A stretch of 64,000 bases of DNA from contig JADJBC010000012.1 in NCBI GenBank assembly GCA_016703945.1, positions 124,001 to 188,000 on the forward strand, read 5' to 3'. This stretch comes from Candidatus Aalborgicola danicus (lineage in GTDB: Bacteria > Pseudomonadota > Gammaproteobacteria > Burkholderiales > Burkholderiaceae_C). Shown here piece after piece: positions 44,392 through 53,588 of the stretch. The notes under the pieces are model-generated. The model saw nothing but the letters and a program-made list of their open reading frames with translations. It had not been told where the DNA came from and searched no databases. The translations under genes and the position numbers were made by a program. Every line of letters begins with the position of its first letter. Within the stretch, counting starts at the first letter, position 1.

Positions 44392-45168
44392 TCAAACCTT
44401 GCGCGGGACGGGCTTCTTGGCGGCGGCCTTTGCGGGTGTCTTCGCTGCTGTTTTGGCTGCCGACTTGGTGGCCGGTTTTGTTGCGGGCTTCACAACCAAT
44501 GTTTTGGCTGGCTTTGCTGCCACTTTTTTGGCCGGTGTCGCCTTGGCAGCAACCGATTTGACGGGCACCGACTTGGACGGCGTGGCCTTTGTGGTAGCGA
44601 TTTTGGTGGTGCTGGTCTTGCGCGCCGGTGTTTTGGCACCTGCCGCTTTGTCAGCCGCCTTTTTCAATTGGGCTTTGGAGGGGAACGCTTCCGCCACGCC
44701 TTTCTTAGCAGCGTTGGAACGCCGCAGGCTGGGCTCCGCCGCAGACTTGGCGGCGGGTTTGGTGACAGGCTTGGCGCTTTCTGCCATGGCGGGCTTGGAG
44801 GCACCGAGCTTCAGGCGCACCGGCTTTTCGCCCCACAATTCTTCAAGGTTGTAATACTGCCGAAAGTTAGGCTGCATGATGTGAACCACCGCTTGCCCGC
44901 AATCCACAATGATCCATTCACCGTTGGCCTCGCCCTCAACCCGTGGTTTCTCAAACCCGGCTTCGCGGACGGCATCACGCACACTGGCGGCCAGACCTTT
45001 GGTTTGTCTATTGGAGGTACCGGAGGCCACAATCACCCGTTCAAACAATGCTGACAAATGCTCCGTGTCAAACACCTGGATGTCTTGGGCTTTGACGTCT
45101 TCCAGGCCATCCACGATGGCCCGTTGGAGCTTGTTAATGTCTTTTTTGGCAACAATTGGTTTGTTCAT
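44392..45168 (-). CDS. rsfS: Ribosomal silencing factor RsfS with long Lys/Ala-rich tail
   Basis: 258 residues, about twice the usual ~110-130. The first ~120 are RsfS (VDGLEDVKAQDIQVFDTEHL, WIIVDCGQAVVHIMQPNFRQ, YYNLEELWG), which blocks subunit joining by binding uL14. The remaining ~135 are low-complexity Ala/Lys/Pro/Thr repeats like histone H1 tails (AAKTPAKAAAKKPVPRKV). The tail is probably disordered and nucleic-acid binding. It overlaps nadD by one base (TGATG). Confidence 0.92.
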   Translation of the reverse strand: MNKPIVAKKDINKLQRAIVDGLEDVKAQDIQVFDTEHLSALFERVIVASGTSNRQTKGLAASVRDAVREAGFEKPRVEGEANGEWIIVDCGQAVVHIMQPNFRQYYNLEELWGEKPVRLKLGASKPAMAESAKPVTKPAAKSAAEPSLRRSNAAKKGVAEAFPSKAQLKKAADKAAGAKTPARKTSTTKIATTKATPSKSVPVKSVAAKATPAKKVAAKPAKTLVVKPATKPATKSAAKTAAKTPAKAAAKKPVPRKV

Positions 45169-45785
45169 CAGGCAGTTTGATAAAGGTGGTGGTGGGCAAT
45201 ATAACGCGCAACGGCTTCAAAAACCAGTGGCGCGACGTTTTGGCAGTTCGCCAAACGGTGACGGATGTCAGTGGCACTGACATCCATGGGGGGCAAATTC
45301 AACACCTGAAAGGGTGTTTGCGCCAAAAGCTCTGCATTAAAAGTGCCTCTAGCCCCCGAAGAATCTGCGCGAGCAGCTACACATATTATAGCGAGCTGAA
45401 GAATCGCCTGCCACCGGTGCCAGCTTTGAAGCGACTTGGCCTGGTCTTCCCCAATGATCAGAAACAGTTCAACGCCGGGCTCCTCGGCCGCCAACTCGGT
45501 CAGCGTATCCACGGTGTAGCTGGGGCCTCGGCGTCGGGTTTCCCGGTCATCGACCACGACCTTGGGAAGGTCAGCAAACGCCAGTCGTGCCATGGCCAGC
45601 CGATGCGAGGCCGCTGTCAACACCCGGGATTTGTGCCACGCCTCACCCGTCGGAATGATGTGCAATGCATCGAGTCGTAACTGTTCCACGGCCTGGTGTG
45701 CCAAGGCGTTATGGGCCCTGTGGGGCGGATCAAACGACCCACCAAACACACCCAGGCGACGCAACGGCACGGCCGCCCCGCTCAC
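45168..45785 (-). CDS. nadD: Nicotinate-nucleotide adenylyltransferase
   Basis: 205 residues. GVFGGSFDPPHRAHNALA (GxFxPxHxGH nucleotidyltransferase motif) and SATDIRHRLA (ISSTxIR equivalent) are present. It converts nicotinate mononucleotide to NaAD in NAD synthesis. It overlaps hemF (4 bp) upstream and rsfS (1 bp) downstream, indicating a tight operon. Confidence 0.95.
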   Translation of the reverse strand: MSGAAVPLRRLGVFGGSFDPPHRAHNALAHQAVEQLRLDALHIIPTGEAWHKSRVLTAASHRLAMARLAFADLPKVVVDDRETRRRGPSYTVDTLTELAAEEPGVELFLIIGEDQAKSLQSWHRWQAILQLAIICVAARADSSGARGTFNAELLAQTPFQVLNLPPMDVSATDIRHRLANCQNVAPLVFEAVARYIAHHHLYQTA

Positions 45786-46699
45786 ACCCAGTCTCGCCTC
45801 GGCAAAAATCGGGTGTACAAGTCGTTTTCTGCGGAACCGGCTTCAGGCACTGATTGGTAGGCCCAGCTCGCCAAGGGTGGCATCGACAGCAAAATCGATT
45901 CGGTGCGGCCGCCTGACTGCAACCCGAAATGGGTTCCTCGGTCCCACACCAGGTTGAACTCTACGTAGCGCCCACGGCGGTACAACTGGAAGTTGCGCTC
46001 GCGTTCACCATAGGCCATGTCTTTGCGGCGCTCCACAATCGGGATATAGGCCAGCAGGAACGCATCGCCTACCGATTGCATCAGTTCAAACCCGTTGGCA
46101 AACCCACCTTCGGCGAAGTCGTCAAAGAAAATGCCTCCAATACCGCGCTGTTCATTGCGGTGTTTCAAATGGAAATAGTCGTCACACCATGTCTTGAACC
46201 GTGGGTAGGTGTCTGCTCCAAAGGCCTGTACCGCATTGCGGCAGGTCTCGTGGAAATGCCGGGCATCGTCCTCGTGTCCGTAAAAGGGCGTCAGGTCCAT
46301 GCCACCGCCAAACCAGCACACGGGTTCCTGCCCCGGGTGACCGGCAGAAATCATGCGCACATTCATGTGTACGGTAGGTACGTAGGGGTTGCGTGGATGG
46401 AACACCAGCGAAACACCCATGGCTTCAAACGGCGCGCCGGCCAGTTCGGGGCGGTGCTGGGTCGCCGACGGCGGCAACTTGGGGCCCCGCACATGCGAGA
46501 AGCCGCAACCTGCACGTTCAAACAGCGAACCACCTTCCAGAATGCGCGTGATGCCATGCCCTTGTAGAGGTTCGCCAGCGGCTTTCTCCCAGGTATCGGA
46601 CACAAAAGTCTGGTCGTCCATCGCCGCCACCGCTGTAGTGATGCGGTCCTGCAGCCCCATCAGATAGGCCTGCACTTGTTTGACTGGTGTGTCGCTCAT
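45782..46699 (-). CDS. hemF: Oxygen-dependent coproporphyrinogen III oxidase
   Basis: 305 residues. Signatures VSLVFHPRNPYVPTVHMNVR, WFGGGMDLTPFYGHEDDARH, HRNEQRGIGGIFFDDF and the C-terminal GRTESILLSMPPLASW match HemF. It decarboxylates coproporphyrinogen III in haem synthesis and needs O2, so the host is at least facultatively aerobic. It overlaps purD and nadD by 4 bp each. Confidence 0.96.
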   Translation of the reverse strand: MSDTPVKQVQAYLMGLQDRITTAVAAMDDQTFVSDTWEKAAGEPLQGHGITRILEGGSLFERAGCGFSHVRGPKLPPSATQHRPELAGAPFEAMGVSLVFHPRNPYVPTVHMNVRMISAGHPGQEPVCWFGGGMDLTPFYGHEDDARHFHETCRNAVQAFGADTYPRFKTWCDDYFHLKHRNEQRGIGGIFFDDFAEGGFANGFELMQSVGDAFLLAYIPIVERRKDMAYGERERNFQLYRRGRYVEFNLVWDRGTHFGLQSGGRTESILLSMPPLASWAYQSVPEAGSAENDLYTRFLPRRDWV

Positions 46700-48017
46700 T
46701 TGGCAGCCTTGGCTTCACCTGCCTGTTTGACCGCCCGGTGGCCAATGTCCGTTCGGAATTGCATGCCGTCAAACCGAATCCCTTGAACCGCTTCGTAAGC
46801 CGCCTGGCGCGCAGCGCGGGGGTTTTCGGCCAAACCGGTGACACATAACACGCGGCCACCGCTGGTAAGGGTTGTGCCGTCACGGTGTTCGGTGCCGGCA
46901 TGAAAGACCTTGGCGTTTCGCTCTCGTGGGCAAACCTTCGATGGCATCTCCTTTGCGCGGAGTGCCGGGGTAACCATGCGCGGCCAACACCACACCCAGC
47001 GCGGTGCGACGGTCCCATTCGAGTTCGATGCTCTCCAGTCCACCCGCCTCTGTTGCGGCCAATAACACGTCTGAAAAATCACTTTTGAGCCGCATCAGAA
47101 TGGGCTGAGTCTCGGGGTCGCCCATGCGGCAGTTGAATTCCAGCGTTTTGACATGACCCTGGGGGTCAATCATCAGCCCGGCGTACAAGAAGCCGGTGTA
47201 GGGAATGCCGTCCTGCTCCATACCCTTGAGCGTGGGCAAGATGATCTCGCGCATGGCGCGGGCGTGCACCTGGGGCGTGACCACCGGTGCCGGTGAATAC
47301 GCACCCATGCCGCCGGTATTGGGGCCCCTGGTCGTCGTCCAGCAGGCGCTTGTGGTCCTGGCTGGTGGCCAATGCCACCACATCCTTGCCATCACACAGC
47401 ACCATGAAGCTGGCTTCTTCGCCTTCCAGAAATTCTTCGATGACCACACGCGGCACGGCCTGGCCGCCCTCGCCCGTGTTGTGCACCACGCCCAGCGTGT
47501 TGTCCAGCAGCATGAAGTCGATGGCCGCATGGGCTTCATCCAAGGTCATGGCTACAACGACCCCTTTTCCTGCGGCCAGGCCATCGGCCTTGACAACGAT
47601 GGGGGCGCCCATGCGCTGCACATAGGCGTGGGCCGCTACCGGGTCGGTAAAAGCTTCATAAGCAGCGGTGGGGATGTTGTGCCGCTGCATAAAGGCTTTC
47701 GAAAATGCTTTCGAGCTTTCCAGCTGTGCGGCAGCCTTGGTGGGGCCAAAAATACGCAGACCATGGGCACGGAATTCATCCACTACGCCAGCGGCCAGCG
47801 GGCCCTCCGGGCCAACCACCGTCAGGCCGATCTTGTTCTCTTGCGCCCATTCCCGCAGTGCCACCACGTCGGTGATGGTCACGTTCTTCAAGCGGCTGTC
47901 CAGCGCAGTGCCGCCATTGCCGGGCGCCACATACACCAATTGGACCTTGTCGGACTCTGCCAACTTCCAGGCCATGGCATGCTCGCGGCCGCCCCCCCCG
48001 ATCACCAAAACATTCAT
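46696..48017 (-). pseudogene. purD: Phosphoribosylamine-glycine ligase, two apparent frameshifts
   Basis: ATP-grasp enzyme of purine synthesis. It starts MNVLVIGGGGREHAMAWKLA at 48017 and is correct to LLDDDQGP. An extra base in GGGGCCCC (47321-47328) then shifts the frame. The second segment NTGGMGAYSPAPVVTPQVHA runs to KGDAIEGLP; the third, after ~46928, is NAKVFHAGTEHRDG.. to AGEAKAAK (46696). All segments are well conserved, and purD is needed for de novo purine synthesis, so sequence error is at least as likely as true decay. It overlaps hemF by 4 bp. Confidence 0.9.
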
Positions 48018-48066
48018 ACATCCCTCCGATCCGCGTTTTGGCGGTTGTTGTGTTTATTATTGTTGT

Positions 48067-48786
48067 TCATAGTGCGGCGTTATGGTAAATCTCTTGCGTG
48101 TCGTCCAGGTCTTCCAGCACGTCCAATAGCTTTTGCATACGCACGGCGTCGTCACCAGTCAGCTCAATGGTGTTTTCAGCGCGCATGGTGACGCCGGAAA
48201 TCTCTGCTGTCAGCCCTGCGGCTTCCAATGCCTGTTTGACGGCTTCGTAATCCGCATAGGCGGTCAGCACCTCGATAGCGCCATCGTCATCGGTGACCAC
48301 GTCTTCAGCGCCGGCCTCCAGCGCCACTTCCATGATCTTGTCTTCACTGGTGCCTGGGGCAAAAATCAACTGCCCGCAGTGCTTGAACTGGAATACCACC
48401 GAGCCCTCGGTGCCCATATTGCCACCATGTTTGCTAAAGGCGTGGCGCACTTCGGCCACGGTGCGCACCTTGTTATCGGTCATGGTGTCCACAATGATGG
48501 CGGCGCCACCAATGCCATAACCCTCGTAGCGGATTTCTTCGTAAACGATGCCTTCCAGCGTGCCCGTGGCCTTGGCGATACCGTATTTCACGTTTTCGGC
48601 CGGCATATTGGCCGCCTTGCCCTTTTCTACAGCCAGACGCAGGCGTGGGTTGATGCTGAGATCACCCCCACCCAGGCGCGCGGCGACCATGATTTCACGC
48701 ATCACGCGGGTCCAGATGCGCTGACGCTTCTCATCCTGGCGTCCTTTGCGGTGCTGAATATTGGCCCATTTGCTGTGTCCTGCCAC
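48067..48786 (-). CDS. yebC: YebC/PmpR-family protein
   Basis: 239 residues opening MAGHSKWANIQHRKGRQDEK, with KGKAANMPAENVKYGIAKAT, GYGIGGAAIIVDTMTDNKVR and FSKHGGNMGTEGSVVFQF: an unmistakable YebC family member. Long annotated as a transcriptional regulator; recent work links the family to translation of proline-rich stretches. First gene of the leftward yebC-purD-hemF-nadD-rsfS-rlmH-maf-rng run. Confidence 0.95.
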   Translation of the reverse strand: MAGHSKWANIQHRKGRQDEKRQRIWTRVMREIMVAARLGGGDLSINPRLRLAVEKGKAANMPAENVKYGIAKATGTLEGIVYEEIRYEGYGIGGAAIIVDTMTDNKVRTVAEVRHAFSKHGGNMGTEGSVVFQFKHCGQLIFAPGTSEDKIMEVALEAGAEDVVTDDDGAIEVLTAYADYEAVKQALEAAGLTAEISGVTMRAENTIELTGDDAVRMQKLLDVLEDLDDTQEIYHNAAL

Positions 48787-48844
48787 GTGAAATCCTTTGA
48801 AAATTCGTTACGCTACGGGCTCAATTGTACTTTTTGAGAATTCC

Positions 48845-50425
48845 ATGGCCGCCCTTGACACCACCAGCATCCTGATTGCACAACATGGCACCGAGAACAG
48901 CACGATTCAGTGCTGCCTGCTACCGAACAAAGCCAATCGCCACGGCCTGATCACCGGCGCCACCGGCACTGGCAAGACCATCACGCTGCAAACCATGGCC
49001 GAGGGGTTCTCGCGCATCGGCGTGCCAGTGTTCATGGCCGACATCAAGGGTGACCTGACCGGCATCTCGCAGGCGGGCAGCCCCAGCCCCAAGCTGGGCA
49101 AGATCATCCAGGAACGAGGCCTGCCTGAACCCGAATACCAGGCTTTCCCCACCACGTTGTGGGACGTGTTTGGCGAACAAGGCCACCCGGTGCGCGCCAC
49201 CGTCAGCGACCTGGGTCCGCTGTTGCTGGCCCGCATGCTGAACCTGAACGAAACCCAGGCTGGCGTGCTGCAACTGGTGTTCAAGATTGCCGACGACGAC
49301 GGCCTGCTGTTGCTCGACATGAAAGACCTGCGCGCCATGTGCCAGGACGTAGGCGACAACGCCAGCCAATACACCACCGAATACGGCAACATCAGCGCCG
49401 CCAGCATAGGCGCCATCCAGCGCGGGCTGATGCAGATCGAAAGCCAGGGCGGCGAGAAGTTTTTTGGCGAGCCCATGCTCAATATTGCCGACTTCATGCA
49501 GACCGACGCCAGGGGCCAAGGCATGGTCAACATCCTGGCGGCCGACAAGCTGATGAACGCCCCGCGCCTGTACGCCACCTTTCTGCTGTGGATGCTGAGC
49601 GAATTGTTCGAGACCTTGCCCGAGGTCGGCGACCTGGACAAACCCAAGATGGTGTTCTTCTTCGACGAAGCACATTTGCTGTTCAACGACGCACCCAAGG
49701 TGCTGCTGGAGCGCATCGAACTTGTCGTGCGCCTGGTTCGCAGCAAGGGCGTGGGCGTGTACTTCGTCACGCAAAACCCGCTGGACATACCCGACACCGT
49801 GCTGGCCCAGTTGGGCAACCGCGTGCAACATGCGCTGCGCGCCTTTACGCCGCGCGACCAGAAAGCCGTGAAATCAGCCGCCGAGACCATGCGCCCCAAG
49901 CCGGGACTGGACATTGGCACGGCCATTACCGAGCTGGCCGTGGGCGAAGCTTTGGTCAGTTTTCTGGACGACAAGGGCCGGCCTTCTGTAACCGAGCGCG
50001 TCTATGTGCTGCCGCCCTGCAGCCAGATTGGGCCTATCAATGCAGAGCAACGCAAGGTTTTGTTAGCCGAATCCTTGGTGGCTGGGGTGTATGAAAAAGA
50101 AGTAGACCGGGACTCGGCGTTTGAGGCGATCAAAGGTCGAACCCAGGCCCGGCAACCTGCCGGCACCGTTGCGCCTTCACCCAACGGTGTGCCCTCTTCA
50201 ACACCCGCTGCGCCTGCCAATGCGCCAGCGGCTGGCGCGCCCGCCGTACCCGAAAAGGGCATCTTTGACAGTATTGGTGACATGCTGGGCGGCGGCACCC
50301 GCCGCACCCGCACCAGTGTGGGGGAGCAACTGGCCCGCAGCGCCGCCAGCTCGATTGGGCGCGAGGTGGGGCGGCAGATTATTCGGGGGGTGCTGGGTGG
50401 GATTTTTGGCGGATCCAAGCGGTAA
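48845..50425 (+). CDS. HerA-like ATPase, DUF853 family (YjgR-like)
   Basis: 526 residues from ATG at 48845 (MAALDTTSILIAQHGTENST). Walker A ITGATGTGKTITLQTMAEGF (~40), Walker B KMVFFFDEAHLLFNDAPKV (~280), and VRSKGVGVYFVTQNPLDIPD (arginine-finger/sensor region). The C-terminus has a Pro/Ala-rich linker, then FDSIGDMLGGGTRRTRTSVG and a glycine-rich end. Homologous to HerA/FtsK-type hexameric motors; the biological role of DUF853 is not established. It is divergent from yebC and stands alone. Confidence 0.88.
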   Translation: MAALDTTSILIAQHGTENSTIQCCLLPNKANRHGLITGATGTGKTITLQTMAEGFSRIGVPVFMADIKGDLTGISQAGSPSPKLGKIIQERGLPEPEYQAFPTTLWDVFGEQGHPVRATVSDLGPLLLARMLNLNETQAGVLQLVFKIADDDGLLLLDMKDLRAMCQDVGDNASQYTTEYGNISAASIGAIQRGLMQIESQGGEKFFGEPMLNIADFMQTDARGQGMVNILAADKLMNAPRLYATFLLWMLSELFETLPEVGDLDKPKMVFFFDEAHLLFNDAPKVLLERIELVVRLVRSKGVGVYFVTQNPLDIPDTVLAQLGNRVQHALRAFTPRDQKAVKSAAETMRPKPGLDIGTAITELAVGEALVSFLDDKGRPSVTERVYVLPPCSQIGPINAEQRKVLLAESLVAGVYEKEVDRDSAFEAIKGRTQARQPAGTVAPSPNGVPSSTPAAPANAPAAGAPAVPEKGIFDSIGDMLGGGTRRTRTSVGEQLARSAASSIGREVGRQIIRGVLGGIFGGSKR

Positions 50426-50620
50426 ATTCGTCGCTTGTGCGCAGAGGGGTCTCGTTCCAAAAGTTATAAGCCTTTTGACCCGCTAGCCCGCGAATAATAA
50501 GCCTATGTAGCTATTAAAAACATAGCGAATCACATGCCAAGGCCGCGTGGCATGACTGCTGGACACCGCAAAACTGCCCGCGGACGCTGCTCCGCAGGCG
50601 CTCCGACTGCCTCACACAGG

Positions 50621-52660
50621 TCAGGGATCAATCAATTCAACCGTCGCAGTGGACGTGCCGCCTTTGCCATCGCTAATGGTGTAGGTGAACGAGTCAATCA
50701 GGAACTGATTCTTTGGCGTAAAGACGATGTAGGGTCCCACAATCTTGACCGTGCCGTTGCCGCCCACCGGCTGCGTCACCGAAACAATGGTCAGCGGGTC
50801 CCCGTCAGCGTCAGAGTCGTTCGCAAGTACGGCCAGCGTCGTATAGAAGGTTGCACCAACAGAGTAGGAATCGGTCTGCGCAACCGGCGCGCGGTTGGCC
50901 TGGGTCACCTGGATTTGAACGGTGGCCGTGGTTGTGGCGCCCTGGCCGTCTCTGACTACGTACGTGAAACTGTCCTGCCCCGAGTAGTTTGTCGGGGCCA
51001 CATAGACCACCTGACCGCCCTCCAGGCGAACTTGACCTTTGCCCGCCGCGCCAACCGACGCTACGGTCAACACATCACCAGTGTCGGGGTCGCTGTCATT
51101 GCCCAACACCGCCAACACCGTTGTGCTGCCGCTGGAGACGCTGTAGGTATCGTTCTGCGCTACCGGCGAACGGTTGACCCAGGTGCGGCTGACGCTCTCG
51201 GTCTGGGTCTCTTCCTTGCTGCGGTAGACGTCCACGGTGCGTTTGTGAACGGTCGGCGTGCGCAAGGCACGGCGCAACCAGGCCGGCTCCTGCTCAATGA
51301 CTTCACGCTGGTAGGTCACGGGCGCTGGCGCTGTGGCGGCTACACCCGGCATGTTCTTGGCCGGAATCTGAACAATCTCTTCTTTCTCCGACAGGTTCAC
51401 AAACTCCAACTCAACCCGGCGGTTCTTGCTACGTGTACCTGCTTTAGGGGCAAATTTGGGTTCGACACTGCCTTTGCCTTCCAAAATCGCGGCATCCGCG
51501 GTTATGGCGCCAGCGGCGACCAGGTAATCACGCACGGCGGTCGCCCGCTTCATCGACAACTGGAGATTAAATTTGTCCGAGCCCAGATCACAGGTGTGGC
51601 CCACGATACGCACGTTTCCATCACGGCGGCTGTTTTTCAACATGGTGGCCATTTTGTCCAGCTCATCGCGCGCCACAGGGGTCAATTTTGCGCTGGAGAT
51701 TTCGAAGAAAGCATCGCTGGTCATGGTCGCTTTGGTCAGGACCATTCGGCGTTCGGTCGAGGCCGGAATCACGGTGGGCGCAACGGCCACGGTAGCAGCG
51801 GCTGCCGGCGACGGTGGCTGCACGGCAACCATACGGAACAAGCGTTCTGGCTGGGTATTTTTGGCGCCAAAGCTGTAGCGATAACTCAGCATGACGCGGG
51901 TGTTCTCGCGTCCCACTTCGGCATCACCGGATTTGTTCAGAAGTTCGAGCTGCAGACCGATGCTATGTGGAGTACCCACATAGTATTTTTCTGCCATGAG
52001 GGACACACTGCTTTGTTGCGCGTTGCCACTACCCCACTCGTGGTCAAGACCGGCTGTGACACGAACGTCACTTTCGTCAAAATAATGACCGGCGCGCAGA
52101 CCCACCCCGTAGTCGTAGGCGCGTTCAAACAAATGGGTGGTCACCACACGGGTGACCGCATCCTGGTACGCACGGCCGCCTTCAGTACCCGTGAGCTGGG
52201 TCACCGTGCTGGCGCTGCTTTGCGACAACAACCTGCGGTCACTGATGCCGCGGCTCAGGTAGGCGTTGCCAAACCAGTGGCCTTTTTCCATGCCGGCCCC
52301 CAGCGTGAACTTGCGGTCGGACGTGTCGTTTTGGTCAAACGCCAGGAAATACTTGTTGACGGCATCACCGGCCGTTTGGTGGTAACTCAACTTGGCGCCG
52401 CCTGCGGACCGCAGGACCCAGCCTTCGGCGAGCCACGCACTGCCAGCCCCTTCGCTGAGTACACCCGACAGCTCACCCTGAAAGTAGCCCCCACTCGCGT
52501 AACCCAATGCGACCTGGGCGGTGTCCCCGGTGTACATCAGTCGCCCCTCCGGCTGCGGTGCCGACGATGTCTGTCCGATGGCAGGGAAAACGGACAGTGG
52601 CGCCAGTAGCGACAGCAACAGGCGAGATGCAGTCCGGCGACGGGGGAAGTGTTTGGGCAT
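50621..52660 (-). CDS. Outer membrane OmpA-domain protein with C-terminal Ig-like repeats
   Basis: 679 residues with a signal peptide (cleavage ~AIGQ). Residues ~40-270 alternate aromatic/polar strands ending YRYSFGA, as in a beta-barrel. Residues ~320-430 are an OmpA-like peptidoglycan-binding domain (DAFFEISSAKLTPVARDELD, IVGHTCDLGSDKFNLQLSMK, SKNRRVELEFV). After a linker come two cadherin/VCBS-like repeats (NRSPVAQNDTYSVSSGSTTV and NRAPVAQTDSYSVGATFYTT, each with DPDTGD/DADGDP and DSFTY). An OmpA domain followed by Ig-like repeats is unusual. Stand-alone gene, divergent from upp. Confidence 0.82.
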   Translation of the reverse strand: MPKHFPRRRTASRLLLSLLAPLSVFPAIGQTSSAPQPEGRLMYTGDTAQVALGYASGGYFQGELSGVLSEGAGSAWLAEGWVLRSAGGAKLSYHQTAGDAVNKYFLAFDQNDTSDRKFTLGAGMEKGHWFGNAYLSRGISDRRLLSQSSASTVTQLTGTEGGRAYQDAVTRVVTTHLFERAYDYGVGLRAGHYFDESDVRVTAGLDHEWGSGNAQQSSVSLMAEKYYVGTPHSIGLQLELLNKSGDAEVGRENTRVMLSYRYSFGAKNTQPERLFRMVAVQPPSPAAAATVAVAPTVIPASTERRMVLTKATMTSDAFFEISSAKLTPVARDELDKMATMLKNSRRDGNVRIVGHTCDLGSDKFNLQLSMKRATAVRDYLVAAGAITADAAILEGKGSVEPKFAPKAGTRSKNRRVELEFVNLSEKEEIVQIPAKNMPGVAATAPAPVTYQREVIEQEPAWLRRALRTPTVHKRTVDVYRSKEETQTESVSRTWVNRSPVAQNDTYSVSSGSTTVLAVLGNDSDPDTGDVLTVASVGAAGKGQVRLEGGQVVYVAPTNYSGQDSFTYVVRDGQGATTTATVQIQVTQANRAPVAQTDSYSVGATFYTTLAVLANDSDADGDPLTIVSVTQPVGGNGTVKIVGPYIVFTPKNQFLIDSFTYTISDGKGGTSTATVELIDP

Positions 52661-52863
52661 GGGAGGGACTTAAAAAAAAGAGCAAGGTGGGAAATGGCAC
52701 CGCAGGGTGGGAGCAAGAGGCGGATTCTAACTGCGCACTAGCGCTAAACCCCGCGCACTGCCGGCAAGCGCTATGCAAAATCACCCCGTTATGCGTTAGA
52801 GTTTGGCAGGTCCAAGGCCCATACTCGCAGCCCCCTCCCCCCACACTATTGTTCTTCACCACC

Positions 52864-53517
<654 letters not shown>

Positions 53518-53533
53518 GTTAGTTCATAACTTA

Positions 53534-53584
53534 TTGATTTTATTGAATGTTCAACATATAGTGTGATTATTGACAATTCACACT
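53534..53584 (+). promoter_or_regulatory. Promoter with overlapping operator upstream of the nucleotidyltransferase-CodA gene
   Basis: TTGATT (53534-53539), 17-bp spacer, TATAGT (53557-53562) is a good sigma-70 promoter in an AT-rich gap. A perfect inverted repeat AGTGTGA (53560-53566) / TCACACT (53578-53584) overlaps the -10 and likely start site, as an operator would. The ATG follows at 53589. Confidence 0.6.
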
Positions 53585-53588
53585 GAAC

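Noticed and set aside
50534..52609. 691-codon + strand open frame opposite the OmpA/Ig-repeat gene
   Set aside because: The opposite strand encodes recognisable signal peptide, OmpA and Ig-like domains; this frame is Arg/His/Val-rich with no motif.
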